Source: an uncultured Alphaproteobacteria bacterium
Lineage (GTDB): Bacteria > Pseudomonadota > Alphaproteobacteria > HIMB59 > GCA-002718135
Length of the DNA stretch: 64,000 bases
Reading direction: 5' to 3'
Assembly: GCA_902602845.1 (NCBI GenBank)
Contig: CACKSN010000002.1
Coordinates: 1-64,000 of the forward strand
Shown: piece after piece, positions 33,430 to 41,154 of the stretch
How the letters are laid out: every line of letters begins with the position of its first letter
Position numbering within the stretch: the first letter of the stretch is position 1
Notes under the pieces: model-generated
Database searches by the model: none
What the model saw: the letters and a program-made list of their open reading frames with translations, nothing else
Told to the model about the DNA's origin: nothing
Position numbers and translations under genes: made by a program

Positions 33430-35025
33430 TTAGTTTTTTATTGATTTAGTAATTGTTCTGTTAAGAAAAATTACCGGTCCTAATCCAGCAATAATGATAA
33501 TTAGAGCTGCAAATGCTGACTCCTCCAACATTTCATCAGAGGCATATTGATAAACATAGGTTGCTAGTGTCTCAAAATTAAATGGTCTTAATAAAAGAGT
33601 TATTGGAAGTTCTTTTAAGATGTCTACGAAAACTAATATTCCTCCAACTAATAAATTTGTATACAGCAAGGGTAATATAATTTTTCTTATACTTTTGAAA
33701 AAACTAACACCCATTGTTCTTGATGCATCTAATAAGTTCGGATGAATTCTTGAAATACCTGATGTAATGGCTCCATTACCAACAGCTAAAAATCTTATAC
33801 TATACGCAAATAATAAAATTATAAATCCACCAACAGCATAACTCATACGAAAATAAATTAAATCATTAAGCCACCCAACAAATACCACTATTCCAACAGC
33901 AAGAATTGTTCCTGGAAAAGCATAACCAGAAGAAGCAAAAAATATTAAAATTTTTTGGAAATTATTTGATTTATATACTCCGACTATAATCATTAATAAA
34001 GAGAGCAACATAATGAATGATGAAGAAATAAATGCTAAAGATATGCTTGATAGTGTTATTTGAAAAATCTCAATAAAATTTATTATAGAATAACCTTTAA
34101 TTACAAAATTCAATAAAATTGAAACAGGTATTATAAAACCAAGACTTAAAGGTATTAGGCAAATTAAAAACAATAAAGAATTTTTAAGACTAGAAACTGT
34201 TTGGGTTGGTGTATAAGATGCACCACTGTACTTTTCATGAAATTTTCTGCTACGCCTACCCAAATACTCTAAAGTTAAAAGTACTATTACAATCATAAAT
34301 AAAATACTAGAAATCTGTGATGCGCCAGATAGACTATTCATTCCTAGCCAAACATTAAATACACCTAAGGTTAATGTTTCAATTGCAAAATAATCAACTG
34401 TCCCAAAATCAGAAATTGTTTCCATTAGTACTAAGGCCAAACCAGCGATTATACCTGGACGACCAAATGGAATAGCAACATTGAAGAAGGAATTCCTTCC
34501 ATAAATAGAACTAGTTTGAAAAAAAGATATAGGTGTCGTTATAAATGATGCTCTAGTCATTAAATACACATATGGATACAGTACAGAAGACATTACCAAA
34601 ATTGCACCTCCCATTGATCGCACATTTGGAAACCAATAATCTTTCGAACTCGTCCAACCAAAGATGTCTCTTAATAATGATTGAAGAGGACCAGCATATT
34701 CAAAAAAGTCAGTATAAGTATAGGCAATAATATAAGCTGGGACAGCAGCTGGTAATAATAACATCCATTCAAAAAATTTTTTCCCAAAAAAATTATATCT
34801 TGTCACTATCCAAGCAGTAGTCAAACCAAAGACTAAACTTAATCCTCCAACACCAAACATTAGAATTATTGTATTGGTGAGATATCTGGGCAAAACAGTA
34901 GAAAATAGATGTGGCCACAGTGATGTATCGCCTAAGATCGCGTAATAAAATATTGAAAAAATAGGGGCGATAATTACTAGAGCAATTATCGCCACAGAAT
35001 TGGACCATAAATTAAAATTTATCAA
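33430..35025 (-). CDS. fbpB: Iron(III) ABC transporter permease, FbpB-like
   Basis: A 531-residue fused permease with two copies of the binding-protein-dependent transport domain and about twelve helices, as in FbpB/SfuB. EAA-type loops are visible near residues 180 to 200 (PFGRPGIIAGLALVLME) and near residue 440 (DASRTMGVSFFKSIRKIILP). It lies 17 bases after fbpA on the same strand and should be co-transcribed with it. It converges on the ATPase gene. Confidence 0.9.
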   Translation of the reverse strand: MINFNLWSNSVAIIALVIIAPIFSIFYYAILGDTSLWPHLFSTVLPRYLTNTIILMFGVGGLSLVFGLTTAWIVTRYNFFGKKFFEWMLLLPAAVPAYIIAYTYTDFFEYAGPLQSLLRDIFGWTSSKDYWFPNVRSMGGAILVMSSVLYPYVYLMTRASFITTPISFFQTSSIYGRNSFFNVAIPFGRPGIIAGLALVLMETISDFGTVDYFAIETLTLGVFNVWLGMNSLSGASQISSILFMIVIVLLTLEYLGRRSRKFHEKYSGASYTPTQTVSSLKNSLLFLICLIPLSLGFIIPVSILLNFVIKGYSIINFIEIFQITLSSISLAFISSSFIMLLSLLMIIVGVYKSNNFQKILIFFASSGYAFPGTILAVGIVVFVGWLNDLIYFRMSYAVGGFIILLFAYSIRFLAVGNGAITSGISRIHPNLLDASRTMGVSFFKSIRKIILPLLYTNLLVGGILVFVDILKELPITLLLRPFNFETLATYVYQYASDEMLEESAFAALIIIIAGLGPVIFLNRTITKSIKN

Positions 35026-35042
35026 AACAGTTAACCTATAAT

Positions 35043-36056
35043 TTACCAGCCTACTCTATCAATGATTTTCTGAGCTACGGGAGCAAGTTCTGCAAGTTTT
35101 TCAACAGGCAGTTTATCTTCTTTAAACTCGCCCCATGATTTTAACTCATCAGTTAATTGCATATCTGGATTAACCGGATATTCATAGTTTATAGAACTGT
35201 AAAGGACTTGTGCTTTTGGCTGAGTCAGAAATTCAAGTAGTGCAATCGCATTGTCTTTATTTTTAGAGTACTTAATTACACCTCCGCCAGCAACGTTAAT
35301 GTGATTCCCTCTGTCTTCTTGATTAGTAAAAACTAACTCTATTGATTTAGCCCACTCTTTTTGTTCTGCATTCTTTTCATTAAATTTCATTTTTCCAAAA
35401 TAATAGGTATTCATTACAGCAATATCACAGACACCTTCATAAATTGCTTTTGCTTGAGCTCTGTCATTACCCTCAGGTTTACGTGCTAAATTTGCAACAA
35501 CGCCTGCAGCCCATTCTTCAGCAATAACTTCACCATTTGCAGCAATAATTGAAGCTAAAAGTGATCTATTGTAGTCATGGCTACCAGGTCTTGTACAAAT
35601 TTTACCTTTCCATTTTGGATCAGATAAATCTTCTATTCTTTTAATTGAGTCTGTAGATACTCTTTCTTTTGATATTGCAACAATTCTAGCTCTCTTTGAA
35701 AGTGCAAACCATTTATTATTACTGTCTCTTAAATGATTTGGAATATTCATATTCAAAATATCTGAGTTAATTGGTTGCAAAATATCTTTTTCGACAAATT
35801 GGTTTAACCTTGCTATATCAACTGTTAATACCAAGTCAGCAGGTGTATCTTCACCTTCAGCTAAAACTCTTTCTAGTAATCCTTTTTTTGCATGTAAAAC
35901 ATTTACCTCTATGCCAGTCGATTTTGTAAATTCCTCAAAGAAAGGATCTATTAAAATCGGCTGCCTGTAAGAATAAACATTAACCTCTTTGGCAAACAAT
36001 TTTAGTGAAATGGTAGATGCAATTAGTATCAATAGTAATCTAAAAATAATTTTCAT
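35043..36056 (-). CDS. fbpA: Iron(III)-binding periplasmic protein, FbpA/FutA-like
   Basis: A periplasmic ferric-iron receptor of 337 residues. After a signal peptide (cleavage after KLFA near residue 22) comes VNVYSYRQP, the usual first strand. Iron-binding Tyr residues fit the paired Tyr in VMNTYYFGKM (near residue 220) and Tyr in RPGSHDYNRS near residue 167. The ATG at 36056 is chosen because it begins the signal peptide; an upstream in-frame start would add a non-hydrophobic leader encoded by a hairpin. That hairpin lies 17 bases upstream, before the GAAGG Shine-Dalgarno. Confidence 0.92.
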   Translation of the reverse strand: MKIIFRLLLILIASTISLKLFAKEVNVYSYRQPILIDPFFEEFTKSTGIEVNVLHAKKGLLERVLAEGEDTPADLVLTVDIARLNQFVEKDILQPINSDILNMNIPNHLRDSNNKWFALSKRARIVAISKERVSTDSIKRIEDLSDPKWKGKICTRPGSHDYNRSLLASIIAANGEVIAEEWAAGVVANLARKPEGNDRAQAKAIYEGVCDIAVMNTYYFGKMKFNEKNAEQKEWAKSIELVFTNQEDRGNHINVAGGGVIKYSKNKDNAIALLEFLTQPKAQVLYSSINYEYPVNPDMQLTDELKSWGEFKEDKLPVEKLAELAPVAQKIIDRVGW

Positions 36057-36072
36057 ATAACCTTCTTTTTTT

Positions 36073-36095
36073 GTGGAGATAATAAATATCTCCAC
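36073..36095 (-). promoter_or_regulatory. Inverted repeat in the fbpA leader
   Basis: GTGGAGAT and ATCTCCAC are perfect 8-base complements around a 7-base AT loop. It sits just upstream of the fbpA Shine-Dalgarno. It is not a convincing terminator: on the minus strand it is followed by A residues, and on the plus strand by no T-run. It could be an operator for an iron regulator or an RNA hairpin in the leader. The remaining 130 bases to hsp20 are AT-rich, apart from a GC hairpin at 36226. Confidence 0.45.
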
Positions 36096-36225
36096 GTTCT
36101 ATGATTAAGAATCTTATTAAAAATTATCAGAATACGAATGAAGATCTATATAAATTTTTTTTTAATATCAGTGTTGTTAAAATTCATAAAGTTAGATTTA
36201 TTCTAAATTTAAAGTTAAAAATGTT

Positions 36226-36243
36226 GGGGCCACTTTGGGCCCC
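36226..36243 (-). terminator. Probable terminator of hsp20
   Basis: GGGGCC and GGCCCC form a 6-base all-GC stem with a 6-base loop, 10 bases after the hsp20 stop codon (36253) in the direction of hsp20 transcription. The minus-strand sequence then continues AACATTTTTAAC, a moderate U-run. Such a GC-only stem is rare in this AT-rich sequence. It probably separates hsp20 from the iron operon. Confidence 0.6.
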
Positions 36244-36252
36244 TATCCAAAA

Positions 36253-36690
36253 CTACTTTATTGAAATAAGTCTAGCCTTTTTTTCTTCTGGAATAATTCT
36301 CTCCAAATCAATCGCTAAAAGTCCATTTTTCAATTCAGCATCTTTAACTTTGATGTCTTCTGAAATTGTGAACGATCTTTCAAACTGTCTTGTTGAGATT
36401 CCTTTATGAATTACACCATTACCATTTTCATTAACCACTTTTTCTTTAGGTTTATTTCTAACAGTTAGGTTGTTTTCTTTTAATTCAATCTCAATATCTT
36501 CCTTACTATATCCTGCAAGAGCAACTTCAATTTTATAGTTATGCTCATCAACTCTATGAATATTGTAAGGTGGATAATTTGTATTATATCGTTCTGTAGA
36601 CTCTAACATTCTATCAAATTCATCAAAAATTGAGTCAAATCCGACAGAGAATGGTCTTAGAGAATTCCAAACGGATAGGTTTCTAGTCAT
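36253..36690 (-). CDS. Small heat-shock protein Hsp20 (IbpA-like)
   Basis: A 145-residue alpha-crystallin-type chaperone that holds unfolding proteins during heat stress. The N-terminus (LRPFSVGFDSIFDEFDRML) is typical of IbpA/HspA proteins. The crystallin domain runs from about residue 38 to 130 with ALAGYSKEDIEIEL and GLLAIDLERIIPEE. The ATG at 36690 is preferred to an upstream GTG-like extension because it has an AGGAG Shine-Dalgarno 7 bases before it and matches the family start. A heat-shock sigma-factor-type promoter and a possible thermosensor lie upstream. Confidence 0.92.
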   Translation of the reverse strand: MTRNLSVWNSLRPFSVGFDSIFDEFDRMLESTERYNTNYPPYNIHRVDEHNYKIEVALAGYSKEDIEIELKENNLTVRNKPKEKVVNENGNGVIHKGISTRQFERSFTISEDIKVKDAELKNGLLAIDLERIIPEEKKARLISIK

Positions 36691-36720
36691 AATAACTCCT
36701 TTATTAAGCAAGTTTCTTGT
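36691..36720 (-). promoter_or_regulatory. Possible ROSE-like RNA thermometer before hsp20
   Basis: In the hsp20 leader the sequence TTGCTTAATAAAGGAG places a UUGCU element six bases before the AGGAG Shine-Dalgarno. That is the pairing partner and spacing seen in the final hairpin of ROSE elements, which melt at high temperature and occur before hsp20 genes in alphaproteobacteria. A short CAAG-AAA-CTTG stem lies just 5-prime. The leader is shorter than classical ROSE elements, so this is tentative and needs structure prediction. Confidence 0.4.
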
Positions 36721-36751
36721 CCGCACCCACAATGGCATACAGACAATAATA

Positions 36752-36779
36752 ATGTGGGGATGATTGTGTTTAATTCAAG
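36752..36779 (-). promoter_or_regulatory. Heat-shock (RpoH-type) promoter of hsp20
   Basis: On the minus strand CTTGAA (36779 to 36774) is followed, after 14 bases, by CCCCACAT (36759 to 36752). This matches the sigma-32 promoter pattern (CTTGAA, 13 to 17 bases, CCCCATnT) closely. Transcription would start near 36745 and give a leader of about 55 bases before the hsp20 ATG. Confidence 0.75.
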
Positions 36780-36785
36780 TCTTTA

Positions 36786-37442
36786 TTATTTTTTTCTTAT
36801 AAACGATAATCCATCAGATAATGGCAAAAGAGAGAATTCCACTCTTGTGTCATTTTGTATTTTTAAATTTAAATCACGGATAGTTTTTGTTTGAGAGTCT
36901 TGTTTAGTTTCGTCAGCAACATCACCGTGCCAAAGCATATTATCAATAATTATTATTCCATTTGAAACTAATAGGTTTAGCGATAGTTCGTAATAATTTG
37001 GATAATTATTCTTATCAGCATCTATAAAAATTAAATCATAACTTTGTTGACGATCTATCATGCTTTGCATTACCTCAACACCATCTCCAATAATCGATTC
37101 AATTTTTGAACTTATATTATCTAATTCCCAATATTTTTTTGCTAAGGGTAAAAATTCATCTGAATTATCAACAGTTACAATTTTTCCTGATTCAGGTAGA
37201 CCTCTAGCCAAAAACAAAGTACTCATCCCTGTAAATCTTCCAATTTCTAAACAATTTTTAGCATTAGAAATTTTAGTTATCACTTCTAAAAACTGACCTT
37301 GTTCTTTTGCAATCTGCATTTGTGAAACACTGCCAAGTTTTAAAGTTTCATTTTCTAGTTCACTAATTATTTTATCTTCTCTGTAACCTACGGTTTGTAA
37401 ATATTGAACAAGTGCTTCATTAATTTCAGTTTGGGTACTCAT
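36786..37442 (-). CDS. O-methyltransferase, catechol / caffeoyl-CoA type
   Basis: A 218-residue class-I methyltransferase of the Methyltransf_3 family: motif I NCLEIGRFTGMSTLFLA near residue 63, VTVDNS (acidic ribose-binding loop) near residue 89, LIFIDADKNNYPNYYE near residue 137 with metal-binding Asp residues, and IIIDNMLWHGDVAD near residue 158. Such enzymes methylate a hydroxyl of a small catechol-like molecule; the substrate here is unknown. It overlaps deoA by 1 base as the last gene of the nucleoside operon, an unusual partner. Confidence 0.88.
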   Translation of the reverse strand: MSTQTEINEALVQYLQTVGYREDKIISELENETLKLGSVSQMQIAKEQGQFLEVITKISNAKNCLEIGRFTGMSTLFLARGLPESGKIVTVDNSDEFLPLAKKYWELDNISSKIESIIGDGVEVMQSMIDRQQSYDLIFIDADKNNYPNYYELSLNLLVSNGIIIIDNMLWHGDVADETKQDSQTKTIRDLNLKIQNDTRVEFSLLPLSDGLSFIRKK

Positions 37443-38752
37443 TAGTTTATGGTTTCAAATATTTCAGATAGTTTGTGAGTTTTTTTATCTGAAATGATGA
37501 AACAACTTTGTATTTTATTTATTAAATTATCATCTATATTTTTATTTGAGTATAAACTTAATAAAGGAGTTGAGGAATTCACTTCATCACCAATATTGAG
37601 TACATTATCATATCCAATTCCGTAATCTATTTTATCGGTAACCTGTTTTCTTCCACCCCCTAGTTCAATAAGTATAAGGCCTAATTCTCTGGTATGAATT
37701 TTTTCTATCCAGCCTTGTTCACTAGAAAATACATCTTTACGAACTGAAGTATTTATTAAATCTTTTTCATAAGATGATAAAATATTTTTTGGTCCACCCA
37801 AGGCCGCAACCATCATTTCAAATTTTTCTGCAGCTAGTCCATTATTAATAACCGTATTAATTTTATTATAAGCCTCTTCTTTAGAAATTTTATAAATGTT
37901 TACTAATAGCGAAGATATTAATTCATTAGTGATCTTTTCTAATCGGTGATCTTTAAAATCATTTTTAATATATTTTATGCATTCTAATATCTCTAGTGTA
38001 TGACCAGCACTTTTACCTAAGACCTGGTTCATATCTGTTAATATAGCTTCGCAATGTAAACCTGCTCCTTTAGCAACTCTTACTAAGGAGTTGGATAAAT
38101 CTCTTGCTATATCAATAGTGCTATTAAATGATCCATTACCAACTTTTACATCAAGTACTAAAGATGAAAGACCACTTGCAATTTTTTTTGAAAGAATAGA
38201 TGATGTTATTAAAGGTAAAGATTCAACAGTACCTACAATATCTCTTATAGAATATAATTTTTTATCAGCTGGTGCTAAGTTAGAGGTTTGACCGATAATT
38301 GCACAACCAACGTCTTTTACAACTTTTTTAAAAGTCTCTAAATCAGGCTTTGTATTGTACCCAGGTATCGAATCAAATTTATCTAGGGTACCGCCGGTAT
38401 GACCTAAACCTCTACCTGAAATCATAGGTACATACAGTCCACAAGCTGCAAGTATTGGCGCTAATATAACGCTCGTCTTGTCTCCAACACCACCAGTTGA
38501 GTGCTTATCACAAACCAACTCAGAATCTACAATCTCAGACCAATTAAGTGTATCACCAGAGTTTGTCATCGCCTCAGTCAAACAAACAGTTTCTTCAGGA
38601 GTCATTCCATTTGCAAATATTGCCATGCTCATTGCTGCAATTTGCGCATCTGAAAAAGATCCATTGGTTAAACCGTCTACAAAAAAGTTGATGTCTTCTT
38701 TTGATAGATCTTGGCTGTCTCTTTTTTTTCTAATTATTTCTTGAGGTATCAT
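37442..38752 (-). CDS. deoA: Thymidine phosphorylase
   Basis: A 436-residue pyrimidine-nucleoside phosphorylase that splits thymidine (and usually deoxyuridine) into base and deoxyribose-1-phosphate. It opens with the helical domain (PQEIIRKKRDSQDLS), and the phosphate-binding signature is DKHSTGGVGDKTS near residue 83, followed by ISGRGLGHTGGTLDK near residue 114. It overlaps punA by 23 bases and is in the cdd-punA-deoA operon, a set that degrades or salvages deoxynucleosides. Confidence 0.94.
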   Translation of the reverse strand: MIPQEIIRKKRDSQDLSKEDINFFVDGLTNGSFSDAQIAAMSMAIFANGMTPEETVCLTEAMTNSGDTLNWSEIVDSELVCDKHSTGGVGDKTSVILAPILAACGLYVPMISGRGLGHTGGTLDKFDSIPGYNTKPDLETFKKVVKDVGCAIIGQTSNLAPADKKLYSIRDIVGTVESLPLITSSILSKKIASGLSSLVLDVKVGNGSFNSTIDIARDLSNSLVRVAKGAGLHCEAILTDMNQVLGKSAGHTLEILECIKYIKNDFKDHRLEKITNELISSLLVNIYKISKEEAYNKINTVINNGLAAEKFEMMVAALGGPKNILSSYEKDLINTSVRKDVFSSEQGWIEKIHTRELGLILIELGGGRKQVTDKIDYGIGYDNVLNIGDEVNSSTPLLSLYSNKNIDDNLINKIQSCFIISDKKTHKLSEIFETIN

Positions 38753-39563
38753 CGAATTGAACTTCTTGTATAAATTGTTTAATTAAATTTAAAACATTGT
38801 TCTCTGCTAAACTTGCATTCTCTAAAGTTTCTTGATGACTTAATTTTGTTTTATTCATACCAGCAGCTAAGTTGGTAATTACACTGATGCCAATAACAGG
38901 AAGTCCGCAATGATTAGCAACTAAAACTTCTGGTACCGTAGACATTCCAACAGCATTTCCACCTATTACTTTTAAGGCATTGATTTCAGCAGGTGTTTCA
39001 AAATTTGGTCCTGAGTACATACAATAAATACCTTCATAAATTTTTTGATCTATTTTTTTAGCGACTTGAATTAACTGATCTCTATAAAACTTATGATACC
39101 CATCACTCATGTCATGAAAGCGAGGGCCATACTTTTCAGCATTAGGTCCAATAAGTGGATTGAAACCACTCCAGTTAATGTGATCCTTAATTGCCATCAG
39201 ACTGCCAGCCGGCATAGCTTCATCTAAACTGCCTGCTGCATTTGTAACAATTAATAACTTAGACCCAATGTCTTTTAAAACTCTTATAGGTGAAGCCAAG
39301 CTTTGAGGATTGTGTCCTTCATAAATATGGGATCTTCCATACATACAAACAACATTTAAAGTATTTATTTTTCCTAAAACTAATTTACCGGCATGACCTT
39401 TAACAGTTGGCTGTGGAAAGTCAGCTAACTGTTCATATGAGATTGATTCTTGAATATCTTTTTCTTCAAAAAAATTAGTTAGTCCACTTCCTAAAATTAC
39501 GGCAATATCGGGTGAAGTATTATTTGTTATTTCTAAAAATTTTTTGGCTGAAGATAGCATCAA
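38730..39563 (-). CDS. punA: Purine-nucleoside phosphorylase (trimeric, inosine-guanosine type)
   Basis: A 277-residue trimeric-type phosphorylase that releases purine bases from (deoxy)inosine and guanosine. Signatures: ILGSGLTNFF near residue 23, YGRSHIYEGHNP near residue 75, VTNAAGSLDEAMPAGSL near residue 106, GPNFETPAEI near residue 183 and VITNLAAGM near residue 233, whose Asn fits 6-oxopurine specificity. It overlaps cdd by 4 bases and deoA by 23, so the three enzymes are coupled. The symbol follows the trimeric family name. Confidence 0.93.
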   Translation of the reverse strand: MMLSSAKKFLEITNNTSPDIAVILGSGLTNFFEEKDIQESISYEQLADFPQPTVKGHAGKLVLGKINTLNVVCMYGRSHIYEGHNPQSLASPIRVLKDIGSKLLIVTNAAGSLDEAMPAGSLMAIKDHINWSGFNPLIGPNAEKYGPRFHDMSDGYHKFYRDQLIQVAKKIDQKIYEGIYCMYSGPNFETPAEINALKVIGGNAVGMSTVPEVLVANHCGLPVIGISVITNLAAGMNKTKLSHQETLENASLAENNVLNLIKQFIQEVQFDDTSRNN

Positions 39564-39976
39564 AGATTCTCTGGTCCAAAAGAATCTGGAAGTAATTCTT
39601 CGAGTGTAGATGTTTTCATATGACCATTTTCATTACACATATGAATCTTAGTATCTAAAGTAGCAAATTCTCTTAACCTCTGTCTACAACCACCACAAGG
39701 TGAGCATAATAATTCACCTGAACCTATAACCACAACTTCTAAAATTTTTTTGTTTCCATTAGATATCATATTTCCAATTGCAGTTGCTTCGGCACACTGG
39801 GATTGAGGATAGGCAGCATTTTCAACATTACAACCAGTAATAATTTTACTATCTTCTGTTAGAAAAGCTGCTCCTACTTTAAAATTTGAATATGGCACAT
39901 GAGCTTGCTCTCTAACTTTTTTTGCAGCCTTGAATAAACTATCAAAATTTTCTGAAACCATATTCTTGTTTAACAT
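39560..39976 (-). CDS. cdd: Cytidine deaminase
   Basis: A 138-residue zinc enzyme converting (deoxy)cytidine to (deoxy)uridine. The zinc site is complete: Cys in GCNVENAAYPQSQCAEATA (near residue 48 to 62, including the catalytic Glu after the Cys) and CSPCGGCRQ near residue 93. It heads the nucleoside operon; the start at 39976 could alternatively be the internal ATG five codons on. The 26-base gap to the DUF1501 gene upstream has no obvious promoter. Confidence 0.93.
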   Translation of the reverse strand: MLNKNMVSENFDSLFKAAKKVREQAHVPYSNFKVGAAFLTEDSKIITGCNVENAAYPQSQCAEATAIGNMISNGNKKILEVVVIGSGELLCSPCGGCRQRLREFATLDTKIHMCNENGHMKTSTLEELLPDSFGPENL

Positions 39977-40002
39977 GAAATTACTAAAAAAATTATTTAT
40001 TT

Positions 40003-41154
40003 TTAAATCTTAAATAATTCTTGAGACAAATCAGGAAGTTCGTCTCCCCAAAAAACTTCTTTACGTAAAAATTCTGGATCTTGGTTAAAACAAACAGACA
40101 TTGCAGAATTATAAACAGCCCTTGAGTCAATAGTCGAATTTAGATCTCTTCCCTCAAATAATTCTTTCTTTTTTAGTCCAGGCCAATCTGTATAAACTTG
40201 AGATTTTTTTAGCAAGCCTCCAGCCATTAGTATTGCACTTCCATATCCATGCTCAGTTCCATAGCCTCCATTTTGTTTTATAGTTCGGCCAAATTCAGTC
40301 AGAGTAAGAATAAGCGTATTGTCAAACGCTTGGCCAAGATTTTTATGTAAAATAGTAACAATTTTATTTACTTCTTCTAGTTCATCAGCATGCGCTCCAT
40401 CAACACCTCCTTGAGCAGCATGGGTATCAAAACCATCTAAATCAAATACAGCAACTCGAGGACCACTTTGATCTTTTAATTGTTTAGCAGCTTCAAGAGC
40501 AAGTTTTTTTCTATCATCAGAGTCAGTAGCTATTTGCATAGACAATGGTCTTTGTCTAATTGTATCAAGTGTAGATTTAATTAGCTCGTTATGCTCACCC
40601 TTAAATTCATTATAAATTTGATCTATTAACTTTGTTTCAACAAAATCTGGTGATGGGAAGAAATTATTATTCTGTGGCACACCTCTTAATAAAAGTGGCA
40701 TTGGTAAAGATATTGCCAGACCTTTACCTATAATGTTTGACGCTAGTAATCCCCTACCAAGCCATCCAGTTTTTTCTTTGTATGGAATGTGTGCTCCAGT
40801 TTCCATTAAATTTTGCCCATCAAAATGTGATCTGCCTGTGTAAGGAATATTTGTTGCATGAACAAATGCCGCTTGATTTTTTTGCCAGAGTTTATGGAAA
40901 ATTTCTAATTTAGGGTGAATACCAAAGTCACTGTTCAAATTAAGAACGTTTTCCAGAATAAGTTTTTTTCTCAATTTTTTTAGACGTTTATCTCCAATAA
41001 CAGGGACAGCTGTTAAACCATCCATTCCCCCACGAAGTGATATAATAATTAGATTTTTTTTCTGCATTGAAGCAAAACTTATTTTTGGAAAATATCCAGA
41101 AAGAAATAATGTTGTTGATCCTCCAATTAAAAAATTTCTTCTTGTGCAGTTCAT
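40003..41154 (-). CDS. DUF1501 protein with Tat signal
   Basis: A 383-residue exported protein with a twin-arginine signal (TRRNFLIGG, residues 4 to 12, then a hydrophobic run) and the DUF1501 core: LIIISLRGGMDGLTAVP near residue 35, a RSHFDGQNLMETG segment near residue 105, FDLDGFDTHAAQGG near residue 237 and TLTEFGRTIKQNGGYGTEHG near residue 278. The family is related to alkaline-phosphatase/sulfatase folds but its reaction is not established. It overlaps the DUF1800 gene by 4 bases, its constant partner in many genomes. Confidence 0.92.
   Translation of the reverse strand: MNCTRRNFLIGGSTTLFLSGYFPKISFASMQKKNLIIISLRGGMDGLTAVPVIGDKRLKKLRKKLILENVLNLNSDFGIHPKLEIFHKLWQKNQAAFVHATNIPYTGRSHFDGQNLMETGAHIPYKEKTGWLGRGLLASNIIGKGLAISLPMPLLLRGVPQNNNFFPSPDFVETKLIDQIYNEFKGEHNELIKSTLDTIRQRPLSMQIATDSDDRKKLALEAAKQLKDQSGPRVAVFDLDGFDTHAAQGGVDGAHADELEEVNKIVTILHKNLGQAFDNTLILTLTEFGRTIKQNGGYGTEHGYGSAILMAGGLLKKSQVYTDWPGLKKKELFEGRDLNSTIDSRAVYNSAMSVCFNQDPEFLRKEVFWGDELPDLSQELFKI

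Noticed and set aside
36101..36409. 102-codon plus-strand reading frame
   Set aside because: Overlaps the hsp20 coding region and its terminator in the opposite sense; no family features.
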